From DASZHJ01 sp035507155 (GTDB lineage: Bacteria; Pseudomonadota; Alphaproteobacteria; ATCC43930; CGMCC-115725), in contig DATJOK010000296.1 of the NCBI GenBank assembly GCA_035507155.1, forward strand, positions 1-27,702: DNA of 27,702 nt, given 5' to 3'. Position 1 is the first letter of the stretch, and each line of letters starts with the position of its first letter. Both the position numbers and the translations under genes were made by a program. Below the pieces are notes generated by a model. It did not search any database. It was not told the origin of the DNA and was given only the letters and a program-made list of their open reading frames with translations. Shown here piece by piece: positions 1-6,882 of the stretch.

Positions 1-409
1 CGGCTGGACGTTACACCGCATAGTGCAGCCCGTGGAAGGGAGGCCGGCGCTCGCTTTTGGCGCATTCGCGATCACACGAAACAGGCATGTGCGAGTCGAT
101 GGTTCATGTTCCGTCAAGAGGGAGCGGGGCCCAGCATTCAGCTCGCGTTGACCTGGATCAAAGTTATGCGGGCCGCTCCCCGAAAACTCACAAAGGAACC
201 CGTTCCGCGAACCGGAGAAACCGATGCGGGAAGCGGGTACGAGTACTGGGGAACACCGCCTGCATGATGCGCGCCAATTGGCGCGATCAGGGGTCCGTCT
301 CTATTCCATCTCTATGAGGAGTCCCGGCTGTTGCCGCTGGCAGAGGCGCCAAGGGCCAGCTCGACCCGAAGGCGATCTTCGAGCCGACACGCCGCTCAAT
401 CCCGGTGCG
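1..409. other. Left-end intergenic stretch, no convincing gene
   Basis: No reading frame here has convincing protein character. The recognisable element is an FNR/FixK-type palindrome at 148-161. A 70-residue frame (224-436, +) follows it and has a GGAG six bases before its ATG, but its composition is arginine-rich and looks like out-of-frame translation of GC-rich DNA. Its end also runs 27 bases into the opposite-strand Spy-like gene. A short stretch around 350-410 reads somewhat protein-like in another frame, but it has no start and is closed by a stop upstream. Confidence 0.5.
148..161. promoter_or_regulatory. FNR/FixK-type box
   Basis: The site reads TTGA-CCTGGA-TCAA, two perfect half-sites with a 6-base spacer. 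It matches the Anr/FNR/FixK consensus TTGAY-N4-RTCAA known from microaerobically controlled genes in alphaproteobacteria. No strong gene starts directly downstream in either direction within the window. Its target could be the weak frame at 224 on the plus strand or a gene to the left of the window on the minus strand. The sequence match is direct; its use by a regulator is inferred. Confidence 0.5.
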
Positions 410-886
410 CTATCCGCCGGTCTTTTTCGGTCGTGACGGCCGCGGCCGATATTTGAACACCGCATCGGCCTTCTTCTTTTGCGCGTCCGACATGGAGGCA
501 TAAAGAGTCTCGAAGGCGCCCGTGAGCTTCTTCACCCCTGCCGCATGGGCATCGGCGATCGCCCCATAGGATCGCAGATCGTCGATCGCCGTCATCGTCT
601 TCGCCTTGGCTGCCCGCTCCGCGATCAGCGCGCCGACTGTCTTGGCGTTATCCCGCATGACGTCGGCGACAGCTTGCCATTGCGGCTCCTGGTCGGCGGT
701 AATCTGCAATGCGGCGTGGAGTGACTTGATGCGCGCCTCGAGGCGGCTGTCGGCCTGCGCGGCGCTTGCTGCCGGCGCCGGCGAACCCTGGGCGATCGCC
801 GCCGGGGGAAAGACGAGCAGGACCGCGCCGAGAATACCTGCCGCAGCGAAGGCGTCGCTGATCCGACGGGTGAGGTGACGCATCAT
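410..886 (-). CDS. Spy/CpxP-family periplasmic protein
   Basis: The protein has about 158 residues. An N-terminal signal peptide (hydrophobic run GILGAVLLVFPPAAIAQG) leads into a small, mostly helical charged domain. The stretch IKSLHAALQITADQEPQWQAV fits the LTxxQ-type helix motif of the Spy/CpxP family, which also includes the CnrX/NccX-like metal-stress proteins. Members are periplasmic chaperones or stress sensors. I chose the ATG at 886 (or the adjacent one at 883) because a GGAGCGAGAG purine run lies just upstream; the ATG at 904 sits before that run. It lies 36 bases after the small secreted protein on the same strand, so the two are probably co-transcribed. The pair diverges from a metal sensor and exporter, which suggests a role in metal stress. 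That role is inference. Confidence 0.8.
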   Translation of the reverse strand: MMRHLTRRISDAFAAAGILGAVLLVFPPAAIAQGSPAPAASAAQADSRLEARIKSLHAALQITADQEPQWQAVADVMRDNAKTVGALIAERAAKAKTMTAIDDLRSYGAIADAHAAGVKKLTGAFETLYASMSDAQKKKADAVFKYRPRPSRPKKTGG

Positions 887-922
887 TTGAGTCTCTCGCT
901 CCATGAGTTTTCGCGGGGGCGT

Positions 923-1225
923 TCAGCGACGTCCGTGGTCGCCGCCGCCGCGGTGTCCATCGCCGTGGTGTCCTGCGGCGCCGATGAGCGCGCCGAGCCC
1001 GAGGCCGATGGCCAGGCCATCGAAAACGATGGGTGGCTGATAGACGGGCGGCGCAACCGCGTAGGCCGGCGGTGGATAGGCGGGCTGCGCACCCGGATAG
1101 CACTGGCCGTCGGAGGCGTAATAGTAACCCGGGGGGCAGACCGGTGTCTGAGCATCGGCGGACGCGGCGCCGGCCAATGCCCCGAAGGCCAGGGCGATGA
1201 CGCGTGGCAGAGACACAGTTCTCAT
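923..1225 (-). CDS. Small secreted Pro/Tyr-rich protein with His/Gly tail
   Basis: The protein has 100 residues and is of unknown function. A clear signal peptide (about residues 1-24, ending ASADAQ) is followed by a two-Cys segment, CPPGYYYASDGQC, of a type often seen in secreted alphaproteobacterial proteins. Next come a Pro/Tyr-rich region (PAYPPPAYAVAPPVYQPP), a glycine-rich hydrophobic stretch (LGLGALIGAAG) that could insert in or lie on a membrane, and a tail with four His among Gly, Asp and Arg. The ATG at 1225 begins the signal peptide, with GGGAG eleven bases upstream; the longer open frame is not used. It is the first gene of a pair with the Spy-like protein. Metal binding by the His tail is possible but not shown. 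Confidence 0.65.
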   Translation of the reverse strand: MRTVSLPRVIALAFGALAGAASADAQTPVCPPGYYYASDGQCYPGAQPAYPPPAYAVAPPVYQPPIVFDGLAIGLGLGALIGAAGHHGDGHRGGGDHGRR

Positions 1226-1345
1226 GGGAGGGCTCCCGCGAGACGTCCGAGCAGGATTAACCCACATCCCCCGGGTGGGCACAATAATTTTAACTTTGGC
1301 TCGCTTCTTCGATGCCGCGGTTCCGCGCGCCGGTCTCTCCCTTGT

Positions 1346-1375
1346 TTGACTATATCCCCTCCAGGGGGATAGCAT
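1346..1375 (+). promoter_or_regulatory. Predicted promoter of the sensor-exporter operon
   Basis: The -35 element is TTGACT (1346-1351) and the -10 is TAGCAT (1370-1375), with an 18-base spacer. Transcription would be expected to begin near 1381-1383, at or just before the ATG at 1383, so the first transcript could be leaderless or nearly so. The inverted repeat at 1353-1371 fills the spacer. Prediction from sequence only. Confidence 0.5.
1353..1371. promoter_or_regulatory. CsoR/RcnR-type operator
   Basis: TATCCCC and GGGGATA are perfect inverted arms around the 5-base centre TCCAG. A G/C tract flanked by TA/AT ends is the hallmark of operators bound by CsoR/RcnR-family repressors. The position between -35 and -10 fits repression by blocking RNA polymerase. 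The obvious ligand is the sensor encoded 11 bases downstream. The palindrome could also influence the divergent minus-strand pair starting at 1225. Confidence 0.7.
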
Positions 1376-1382
1376 TGATCTC

Positions 1383-1658
1383 ATGCCGAAGCATCGCCAC
1401 GCCACCCATCCCGAGGTCGTCAAGCGCCTGAAGCGGGCGGAGGGGCATCTGCGCAGCATCGTCCAGATGATCGAGGGCGAGCGCGCCTGCCTCGACATCG
1501 CCCAGCAGCTCCACGCCGTCGAGAAGGCGATCGCCCAGGCGAAGAAGACGCTGATCCAGGACCATCTCGACAACTGCCTGGAGCAGGCGGTGGGCGCGCT
1601 GCCGCGCGAGCAGCGGCGGCCGATCGACGAGTTCAAGGAAATCGCCAAGTATCTCTGA
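1383..1658 (+). CDS. CsoR/RcnR-family metal-sensing repressor
   Basis: This 91-residue all-helical protein has the full length of the family, formerly DUF156. The family is a tetrameric repressor that lets go of DNA when it binds Cu(I), Ni/Co or formaldehyde. The metal-site residues are H4, C36, H61 and C65, with spacings 32-25-4, exactly those of RcnR (H3, C35, H60, H64). The fourth ligand is Cys, giving an H-C-H-C set. From family knowledge, this matches the nickel sensor InrS rather than copper CsoR (x-C-H-C) or RcnR (H-C-H-H). The exporter gene starts 7 bases after its stop, so the two form an operon. The operator at 1353-1371 suggests autoregulation. There is no good ribosome binding site before the ATG. 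Nickel or cobalt as inducer is inferred. Confidence 0.9.
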   Translation: MPKHRHATHPEVVKRLKRAEGHLRSIVQMIEGERACLDIAQQLHAVEKAIAQAKKTLIQDHLDNCLEQAVGALPREQRRPIDEFKEIAKYL

Positions 1659-1665
1659 GGGCGTG

Positions 1666-2532
1666 ATGCCGTCCTTCGACGAACTCCTGCAGCAGGGCGC
1701 CGCCCACGCCTGGCTCTTCATTCCGAGCGCCATGCTGCTGGGCGCGCTCCATGGCCTCGAGCCCGGCCACTCCAAGACCATGATGGCGGCCTTCATCGTG
1801 GCGATCCGCGGCACCCTCGCGCAGGCGGTGCTGCTGGGCCTTGCGGCGACCATTTCCCATACCGCTGTCGTCTGGGGCATCGCGCTCGGCGGCATGTATC
1901 TCTGGCGGGGTGTCGACACCGGGAGCTTCGAGCCCTACTTCCAGCTCGCCTCGGCGGCGCTGATCATCGCCGTCGCGCTCTGGATGCTACGGCGCACCTG
2001 GCAGGACCGCCGGCGCACCGAAGCCCTGCACGGTCACGATCACGATCACGATCACAGCCACCATCACCGTGAGCACGATCATCATCACGATCATGATCGC
2101 GGCCACCCTCACCACCACGATCATGGTCTCGCCGTCTCGTCGGGTGTCTTCGACGACCGGCATCAGCAGGCGCACGCCGGCGACATCCGCCGCCGCTTCG
2201 CCGGCCGCCCGGCGACCACCGGCCAGATCCTGGTGTTCGGGCTGACCGGCGGGCTCATCCCGTGCCCGGCCTCGATCACCGTGCTGCTGCTCTGCCTGCA
2301 GCTCCGCCAGGTCACTCTGGGCGCGGTGCTCGTGCTCTGCTTCTCGATCGGGCTCGCGATCACACTGGTGAGCGTCGGCGCCACCGCGGCGCTCAGCGTC
2401 CGGCACGCGTCGCGCCGTTTCTCCTGGTTCGGCACCCTGGCGCAGCGCGCGCCCTACCTCTCGAGCCTTCTCATCATCGCGGTCGGGATCTACGTGGGTG
2501 CCGAGGGCTGGCTCGGGATAGGCGGCGTCTGA
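1666..2532 (+). CDS. rcnA: RcnA/NicO-type nickel/cobalt efflux permease
   Basis: This inner-membrane protein of 288 residues belongs to the NicO/RcnA family, which exports Ni(II) and Co(II). The signature HGLEPGHSKTMM (about residues 29-40) lies in an early membrane helix. A second membrane block near residues 185-285 contains GLTGGLIPCPASITVLLLCL. Between the two halves is a cytoplasmic loop of 34 residues with about 18 His and many Asp (nucleotides near 2027-2130), typical of RcnA. The ATG at 1666 is preferred over the GTG at 1663 because the GAGGG overlapping the upstream stop is then better spaced. It follows the CsoR-family sensor in one operon. The symbol is by family resemblance; the substrate is untested. 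Confidence 0.88.
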   Translation: MPSFDELLQQGAAHAWLFIPSAMLLGALHGLEPGHSKTMMAAFIVAIRGTLAQAVLLGLAATISHTAVVWGIALGGMYLWRGVDTGSFEPYFQLASAALIIAVALWMLRRTWQDRRRTEALHGHDHDHDHSHHHREHDHHHDHDRGHPHHHDHGLAVSSGVFDDRHQQAHAGDIRRRFAGRPATTGQILVFGLTGGLIPCPASITVLLLCLQLRQVTLGAVLVLCFSIGLAITLVSVGATAALSVRHASRRFSWFGTLAQRAPYLSSLLIIAVGIYVGAEGWLGIGGV

Positions 2533-2583
2533 GCCGGCCGAGCTTGCGGGGCGCGTCGACCGCTCGCGCCGGTCTTGACGGGG

Positions 2584-2688
2584 ATGTCTCTGGCCGCCGC
2601 GCTTGTCGTGCTCCTGGTGCTGGACGCGCTCAAGCGCAAACTCGGAATCGGCCTGCGGTCGCGATCGGGTGACGCGATCGCAGTGTGA
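2584..2688 (+). CDS. Candidate 34-residue membrane protein
   Basis: A short frame begins at an ATG 51 bases after the exporter stop. It encodes a hydrophobic helix (about residues 2-15, SLAAALVVLLVLDA) followed by a basic segment (LKRKLGIGLRSRS). That is the layout of a single-span small membrane protein with its C-terminus inside the cell. A GACGGGG lies directly before the ATG, too close for an ideal ribosome site. No family is recognised. It could be a small partner of the exporter, or a chance frame. Confidence 0.3.
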   Translation: MSLAAALVVLLVLDALKRKLGIGLRSRSGDAIAV

Positions 2689-2740
2689 CCTTGCCGGGCG
2701 CGTCGCGCGGCCCTGGGGCGCGGCGGGCCGGTCCGGCAGG

Positions 2741-3370
2741 CTATCTGGGCCGGCGGACGGCTCTGAGCTTGCCGCCTTCGCCGCCGCCGCAGAAGAAGCG
2801 GTCGCCGCCGTCGGATTCGAGACCGGAGACTCCGGTTCCCGCCGGCATCTCGAGAACCTCGAGGACCTCTCCGGTTCGCGCATCGACGCGCCGGATATCG
2901 CTCGCGTCGCCTTCCCAGCTGCCGTGCCAGAGCTCGCCCTCGACCCAGGTGACACCGGTGACGAAGCGGCTGCAGTCGATGGCGCGCAGCACCTTCCCCG
3001 TCTCGGGATCGACCTGCAGGATCCGGCGGTTGCGATACTGCCCGACCCAGAGCGATCCCTCGGCCCAGGCGAGGCCGGAGTGGCCGCCCTCGGGCGCCGG
3101 AATGGTGGCGATGACGCGCCCGCTCGCGGGATCGATCTTCTGGATGCGGTCGCCGCCGAACTGATAGAGGTGCTTGCCGTCGAAAGCGGTTCCCGCCTTC
3201 GCGACGACGTCGATCGAGCGCAGCGTCTGGCCGCTGTCGGGATCGAGAGCATTGAGCTTGTCGCCGGACGCGAACCAGATCTGCCGGCCGTCATAGGTGA
3301 CGCCATGCACGGCCTCGATGCCCGGAAAGGGACCGTACTCGCGGAGGATCTCGGCGGATGATTTTTTCAT
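2741..3370 (-). CDS. Beta-propeller protein, Vgb/PQQ-repeat-like
   Basis: The protein has 209 residues and no signal peptide, so it is probably cytoplasmic. It carries four similar blades of about 42-48 residues, each with a DPxTGxVLxxI-type turn: DPDSGQTLRSI, DPASGRVIATI, DPETGKVLRAI and DARTGEVLEVL. Preceding strands carry motifs such as IWFASGDKL, LYQFGGDRI and LWVGQYRNRRI. This is the pattern of glutamine-cyclotransferase-like or virginiamycin-B-lyase-like propellers. Four or five blades is short for a closed propeller, so it may dimerise or be an open fold. It begins 9 bases after the stop of the winged-helix regulator on the same strand and is likely co-transcribed. I do not assign an enzyme activity. 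Confidence 0.7.
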   Translation of the reverse strand: MKKSSAEILREYGPFPGIEAVHGVTYDGRQIWFASGDKLNALDPDSGQTLRSIDVVAKAGTAFDGKHLYQFGGDRIQKIDPASGRVIATIPAPEGGHSGLAWAEGSLWVGQYRNRRILQVDPETGKVLRAIDCSRFVTGVTWVEGELWHGSWEGDASDIRRVDARTGEVLEVLEMPAGTGVSGLESDGGDRFFCGGGEGGKLRAVRRPR

Positions 3371-3379
3371 GGGGTCATC

Positions 3380-4600
3380 CTAGCCGACCGGCAGCAGTGC
3401 CGGGAGTAACAAGCTCGTCGCGAATCCCGGCATCGGCGGCATCATCCAGCGTTGCGCCCGCGCGCGGCCATGGGAGTGCACCTTGCCGGCCGCCGCCAAC
3501 GCGTCGAGGGCCCGCTGCACGGTGCGCTGGCTGGCGCCGAGCGCGAGCGCCAGCGCCGAGCTCGACCACGCTTCGCCGTCGGCCAGCAAGGCCAGCACCG
3601 CCGCATGCTCCTCCTCGACCGGCAGCGCCAGCACGACGATCTCGCGCGCCCGCCCCGGCGCGAGCGCGAAGCCGCGCTTCGTCGCGCCGACGTTCGCCAG
3701 CGGCTTCAGCGCCGCGCGCAGCCGGCCGATCTCGACCCGGAGCCGCGCGCGATGGGAGTCGTCGGCGCGCTTCGCCCGGAACGCGCGGGCGAGCAGGACG
3801 TCCCGCCCGATGTCGCCCGGCCACGCTTCGGCGAGCGCGCGGGCGAGCGCGAATAGCACCGGGCGGCGGGCGAGCGGAACGACGGTGGCCGCGGCGCGCA
3901 CCGCGTGGCGACGCGCATCCACCACCAGCGCGCTCGAGGCCAGCAGCGTCTCCACCTCGTCGAGCAGCAGGAGACGCTCCTTGCCGCCGGCGATGAGGCG
4001 CGCGGCGGGCGTGTCGAGGGCGAGGGAGGTGCTTTCCACCTCCGCCATCAACGCGGGGATGCCCGCCCGATAGGCGGCGCGCTCGGCGCGGGCGAGGGCG
4101 GCACGGGCCATCTTCGCGTGCGTGCGTCGCATCGCGATTCCGGCGATGGCGAGCTCGTGGGCGGCGCGCCAGGCGGGCGGAAGCAGTGCCGCGTCGACCT
4201 CGCCGAGCTTCCGCTCGGCCTCGTCGAGGCGACCGATCAGCAGCAGGCGGCGCGCCGCGAGATGCCGCGCATGGGCGGCGTTCATCCGGTCGCCGCGCGC
4301 CTCAAGCGTCGCCCGCGCCGCCTCCAGCGCCTGCTGCGGAAAGCCGAGCTCGCGGGAGGCGAGCGCCACCTCCGCCTCGGCGACGACGCAGCGCGCGCGG
4401 GCGACCGCGTCCCGGGGGCCGAACGCGCGCGCAGCGCGGCGCAGCAGCGCCTTCGCCCGCGCGAGATCGCCGAGCTGCGCCATGGCAATGCCGCGCAGCG
4501 CCAGCGCGGGCGCATCGTCGCGGAGTGCCACCCGGTTCAATGCGCCGAGCGGGTCGCCCGCCGCCAGCGCCCGCGCCGCCGCCGCGATCAGCGCGTCCAT
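3380..4600 (-). CDS. TPR-like, winged-helix transcriptional regulator
   Basis: The protein has 406 residues. The first half is made of alanine-rich helical repeats (about residues 1-185), TPR-like in rhythm. A middle segment with SHRARLRVEIGRLRAAL and GATKRGFALAP resembles the winged-helix DNA-binding fold of OmpR/SARP-type regulators. The last 90 residues hold a second winged helix, with SSSALALALGASQRTVQRALDALAAAGKV as a helix-turn-helix and a basic wing (HSHGRARAQRW). It looks like a one-component regulator with two candidate DNA-binding modules. The ATG at 4600 has a GGGA six bases upstream. The propeller gene follows at 9 bases. It diverges from the SRPBCC gene across 95 bases, so it may control that unit as well as itself. 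No ligand is evident. Confidence 0.65.
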   Translation of the reverse strand: MDALIAAAARALAAGDPLGALNRVALRDDAPALALRGIAMAQLGDLARAKALLRRAARAFGPRDAVARARCVVAEAEVALASRELGFPQQALEAARATLEARGDRMNAAHARHLAARRLLLIGRLDEAERKLGEVDAALLPPAWRAAHELAIAGIAMRRTHAKMARAALARAERAAYRAGIPALMAEVESTSLALDTPAARLIAGGKERLLLLDEVETLLASSALVVDARRHAVRAAATVVPLARRPVLFALARALAEAWPGDIGRDVLLARAFRAKRADDSHRARLRVEIGRLRAALKPLANVGATKRGFALAPGRAREIVVLALPVEEEHAAVLALLADGEAWSSSALALALGASQRTVQRALDALAAAGKVHSHGRARAQRWMMPPMPGFATSLLLPALLPVG

Positions 4601-4695
4601 CGGAATCCCGCCACACTTGTAACTCCCGCTGCCTCCGCCTCCGGCCTTACGTCTCCTGCCGAGATCGACACCGCGAGAAGAAGGAGGGACCGGCC

Positions 4696-5136
4696 ATGCC
4701 GGACATTCTGCATAAGGTTGGAATTAGATCGTCGTCGCCGGAGGCCGTCTACAAGGCATTGACAACGCTCGAAGGCGTCTCCGGCTGGTGGACCGCGACG
4801 CGGGGCGACGGAAACCTCGGCGGCGTGCTGCAGTTCCGCTTCGGCGAGCGCGGCTTCGACATCAAGGTGCTCGCGCTGGAGCCGGCGAAGCGGGTGCTCT
4901 GGCAGGTGATCGACGGGCCCGAGGAGTGGGTCGGCACCCGGATCGGCTTCGACATCAGGGAAAGCGACGGCTGGACCATCCTCCTCTTCAGGCACGAGGG
5001 CTGGAAGGAGCCGGTGGAGTTCATGCATCACTGCAGCACCAAGTGGGCGGTCTTCCTGCTGAGCCTCAAATCGCTGCTGGAGACCGGCAAGGGCGCGCCC
5101 TGGCCGAACGAGACCAAGCTCGACAGCTGGGAATAG
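4696..5136 (+). CDS. SRPBCC / AHSA1-like domain protein
   Basis: The protein has 146 residues and is full length for the single-domain START/Bet v1-like superfamily: a helix-grip fold with a hydrophobic cavity. Landmarks are the N-terminal SSPEAVYKALTTLEGVSGWW, the central GERGFDIKVLALEPAKRVLWQV, and the C-terminal long helix STKWAVFLLSLKSLLETG. Start choice is firm: AAGGAGGG (4681-4688) lies 7 bases before the ATG at 4696, and the longer frame upstream is antisense to the regulator gene. It is followed at 28 bases by a DUF899 gene. Such proteins bind small hydrophobic ligands; the ligand here is unknown. Confidence 0.85.
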   Translation: MPDILHKVGIRSSSPEAVYKALTTLEGVSGWWTATRGDGNLGGVLQFRFGERGFDIKVLALEPAKRVLWQVIDGPEEWVGTRIGFDIRESDGWTILLFRHEGWKEPVEFMHHCSTKWAVFLLSLKSLLETGKGAPWPNETKLDSWE

Positions 5137-5164
5137 CCCCGCACTCAATCGAAGGAGAAATGCC

Positions 5165-5929
5165 ATGACCGACCACAAGACCGGAACCCGCGCGGAATGG
5201 CTCCAGGCGCGGCTCGAGCTGCTCGCGGCCGAGAAGGAGCTGACGCGCCAGAGCGATGCGCTGGCGCGGCGGCGGCAGGAGCTGCCCTGGGTGCGCATCG
5301 ACAAGGACTATCGCTTTGCGACCGAGGAGGGGAGCGCCTCGCTCCGGGACCTGTTCCGCGGGCGCTCGCAGCTTCTGGTCTACCACTTCATGTTCGGGCC
5401 CGATTGGAGCGCGGGCTGCCCCTCCTGCTCGATGATCGCCGACGGCTTCAACGGCTTCACCGAGCATCTCGCCAATCACGACGTGATGCTGTGGGCGGTC
5501 TCGCGGGCGCCGCTCGCCAAGCTCAGGGCTTACAAGCAGCGGATGGGCTGGAGCTTCCCCTGGGCCTCCTCCGAGGGCGGCGACTTCAACTTCGACTTCA
5601 ATGTCTCCTTCACCGAGGAGCAGCAGCGGAAGGGCACCATCGAGTACAACTACGAGCGCGGCGGCCACGCCATGGACGTGACGCCGGCGCCGGCGCCGGT
5701 CGCCGGGTTCGCTGAGAGCTGCGGCACCGACGCGCTGACCTATGCGCGCGACCGGCCGGGCCTCAGCGCCTTCGTGCTCGAGGGCGGCGCCCTCTACCAC
5801 ACCTACTCCGCATATTCGCGCGGGGTGGACGCGGTCTGGGGCGCCTATCACTGGCTCGACCGCGCCCCCAAGGGCCGCAACGAGACCGGCGTCTGGTGGC
5901 GCCGCCACGACGAGTACGGCAAGCGGTGA
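5165..5929 (+). CDS. DUF899 thioredoxin-like protein
   Basis: The protein has 254 residues, matches the DUF899 family throughout and is of usual length. Landmarks are the N-terminal helix with EKELTRQSDALARRRQELPWV, the strand LLVYHFMFGPDW, the motif GCPSCS with a CxxC pair in the place of a thioredoxin active site, and the C-terminal GVWWRRHDEYGKR. The family has a thioredoxin-like fold and is often annotated as a predicted dithiol-disulfide oxidoreductase. No substrate is established. An AAGGAGAAA precedes the ATG. It is probably co-transcribed with the SRPBCC gene upstream and the DUF2182 gene that follows. There is no signal peptide, so it is cytoplasmic. Confidence 0.88.
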   Translation: MTDHKTGTRAEWLQARLELLAAEKELTRQSDALARRRQELPWVRIDKDYRFATEEGSASLRDLFRGRSQLLVYHFMFGPDWSAGCPSCSMIADGFNGFTEHLANHDVMLWAVSRAPLAKLRAYKQRMGWSFPWASSEGGDFNFDFNVSFTEEQQRKGTIEYNYERGGHAMDVTPAPAPVAGFAESCGTDALTYARDRPGLSAFVLEGGALYHTYSAYSRGVDAVWGAYHWLDRAPKGRNETGVWWRRHDEYGKR

Positions 5930-5978
5930 GATCGTGGCCGCCGTCGTCGCGATCGGCGAAGGGAAGGGCGCCCGGCGC

Positions 5979-6713
5979 ATGCCGTCCGGGCGCCGCTTCC
6001 TCGCCGTCTCGGCGCTGCTCTTCGCCGCCGGAGCGGCGGTGACGATCCTCCGCGGCGCGTCGATGACCGCGCTGCCCCTCTGCGGCGGCATGACGGTATC
6101 GATGGCTTGGATGCGGATGCCCGGCGAGACCTGGCTTGCCGCCGCCGCGTCGTTCCTCGCCATGTGGCTCCCGATGATGGTGGCGATGATGCTGCCGTCC
6201 CTGGCGCCGACACTGTGGCGCGGTGGCGCGGCCGCCGACAGGCCGACCGCGCTGGTCGGCGCGGGATACTTCGTGGTCTGGACTCTCCTCGGCGTGGCGG
6301 TCTTCCCGGCGGGCGCCGCGCTGGCGGCGGCCGGGATGCGGTGGCCGGCGCTGGCGAGCGCCGCTCCGGTCGCGGTCGCGCTGACGGTCCTCGTCGGCGG
6401 TGCGCTCCAGCTCACCGCGTGGAAGGCGCGTCATCTCGCGGATTGCCGGAGCGGCCACGCCGTGCCGGCGGAAGCCGGCGCCGCCTGGCGCCATGGCCTC
6501 CGCCTCGGCGCCCGCTGTGTCTGCTCCTGTGCCGGCCTGACGGCGATCCTGCTGGCCCTCGGCGTGATGGATCTCGGCGCCATGGCCATCGTCACCACCG
6601 CCATTACCGCTGAGCGTCTCGCGCCGGAAGGTTGGCGCGTCGCGCGCGCCATCGGCACCGTCGCCGTCGGCGTGGGTCTGCTCCTCGTCGCGCGCGCCGC
6701 CGGGCTCGGCTGA
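5979..6713 (+). CDS. DUF2182 integral membrane protein
   Basis: The protein has 244 residues from the ATG at 5979. It is a polytopic membrane protein with about six or seven hydrophobic spans. The family signature appears as WLAAAASFLAMWLPMMVAMMLPS, a Met-rich helix, and a late CVCSCAGL segment with paired Cys. DUF2182 proteins are described as predicted metal-binding integral membrane proteins without a proven function. A GTG at 5934 is in frame and would sit 5 bases after the previous stop, but GAAGGGAAGGG before the ATG at 5979 and the following hydrophobic helix favour the shorter form. It closes the SRPBCC-DUF899-DUF2182 run. Confidence 0.82.
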   Translation: MPSGRRFLAVSALLFAAGAAVTILRGASMTALPLCGGMTVSMAWMRMPGETWLAAAASFLAMWLPMMVAMMLPSLAPTLWRGGAAADRPTALVGAGYFVVWTLLGVAVFPAGAALAAAGMRWPALASAAPVAVALTVLVGGALQLTAWKARHLADCRSGHAVPAEAGAAWRHGLRLGARCVCSCAGLTAILLALGVMDLGAMAIVTTAITAERLAPEGWRVARAIGTVAVGVGLLLVARAAGLG

Positions 6714-6725
6714 GCGCGCTCGGCT

Positions 6726-6824
6726 CTATTCCAGGGTCCAGCCCAGCGCGGTCAAGAGGATCAGGGCGATGATCGGCGGCGCGATGTGGGATGCAGCGGC
6801 GCCGACGGGGCCCGGCGCGCCCAT
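6726..6824 (-). CDS. Candidate 32-residue membrane peptide
   Basis: A short frame starts 58 bases after the stop of the 83-residue membrane protein on the same strand. It encodes a Gly/Ala-rich N-terminus and one hydrophobic span (APPIIALILLTALGW). The ribosome site is weak. It could be a second small membrane protein of the same transcript, or chance. No family is recognised. Confidence 0.2.
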   Translation of the reverse strand: MGAPGPVGAAASHIAPPIIALILLTALGWTLE

Positions 6825-6882
6825 GGCCCGGCTCGGCCAACCGCAGCGTCAGGCTGACGGGGCGCCGCCGCGGCCGGTCAGG

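Noticed and set aside
350..470. Protein-like reading in the plus-strand frame (DPKAIFEPTRRSIPVRYPP) before and into the Spy-like gene
   Set aside because: It has no start codon, is bounded by a stop upstream, and from 410 onward it is antisense to a gene with a signal peptide and family motif.
4186..4695. Long upstream extension of the SRPBCC frame
   Set aside because: It is Arg/Pro/Ala-rich antisense of the regulator gene; a strong ribosome site fixes the start at 4696.
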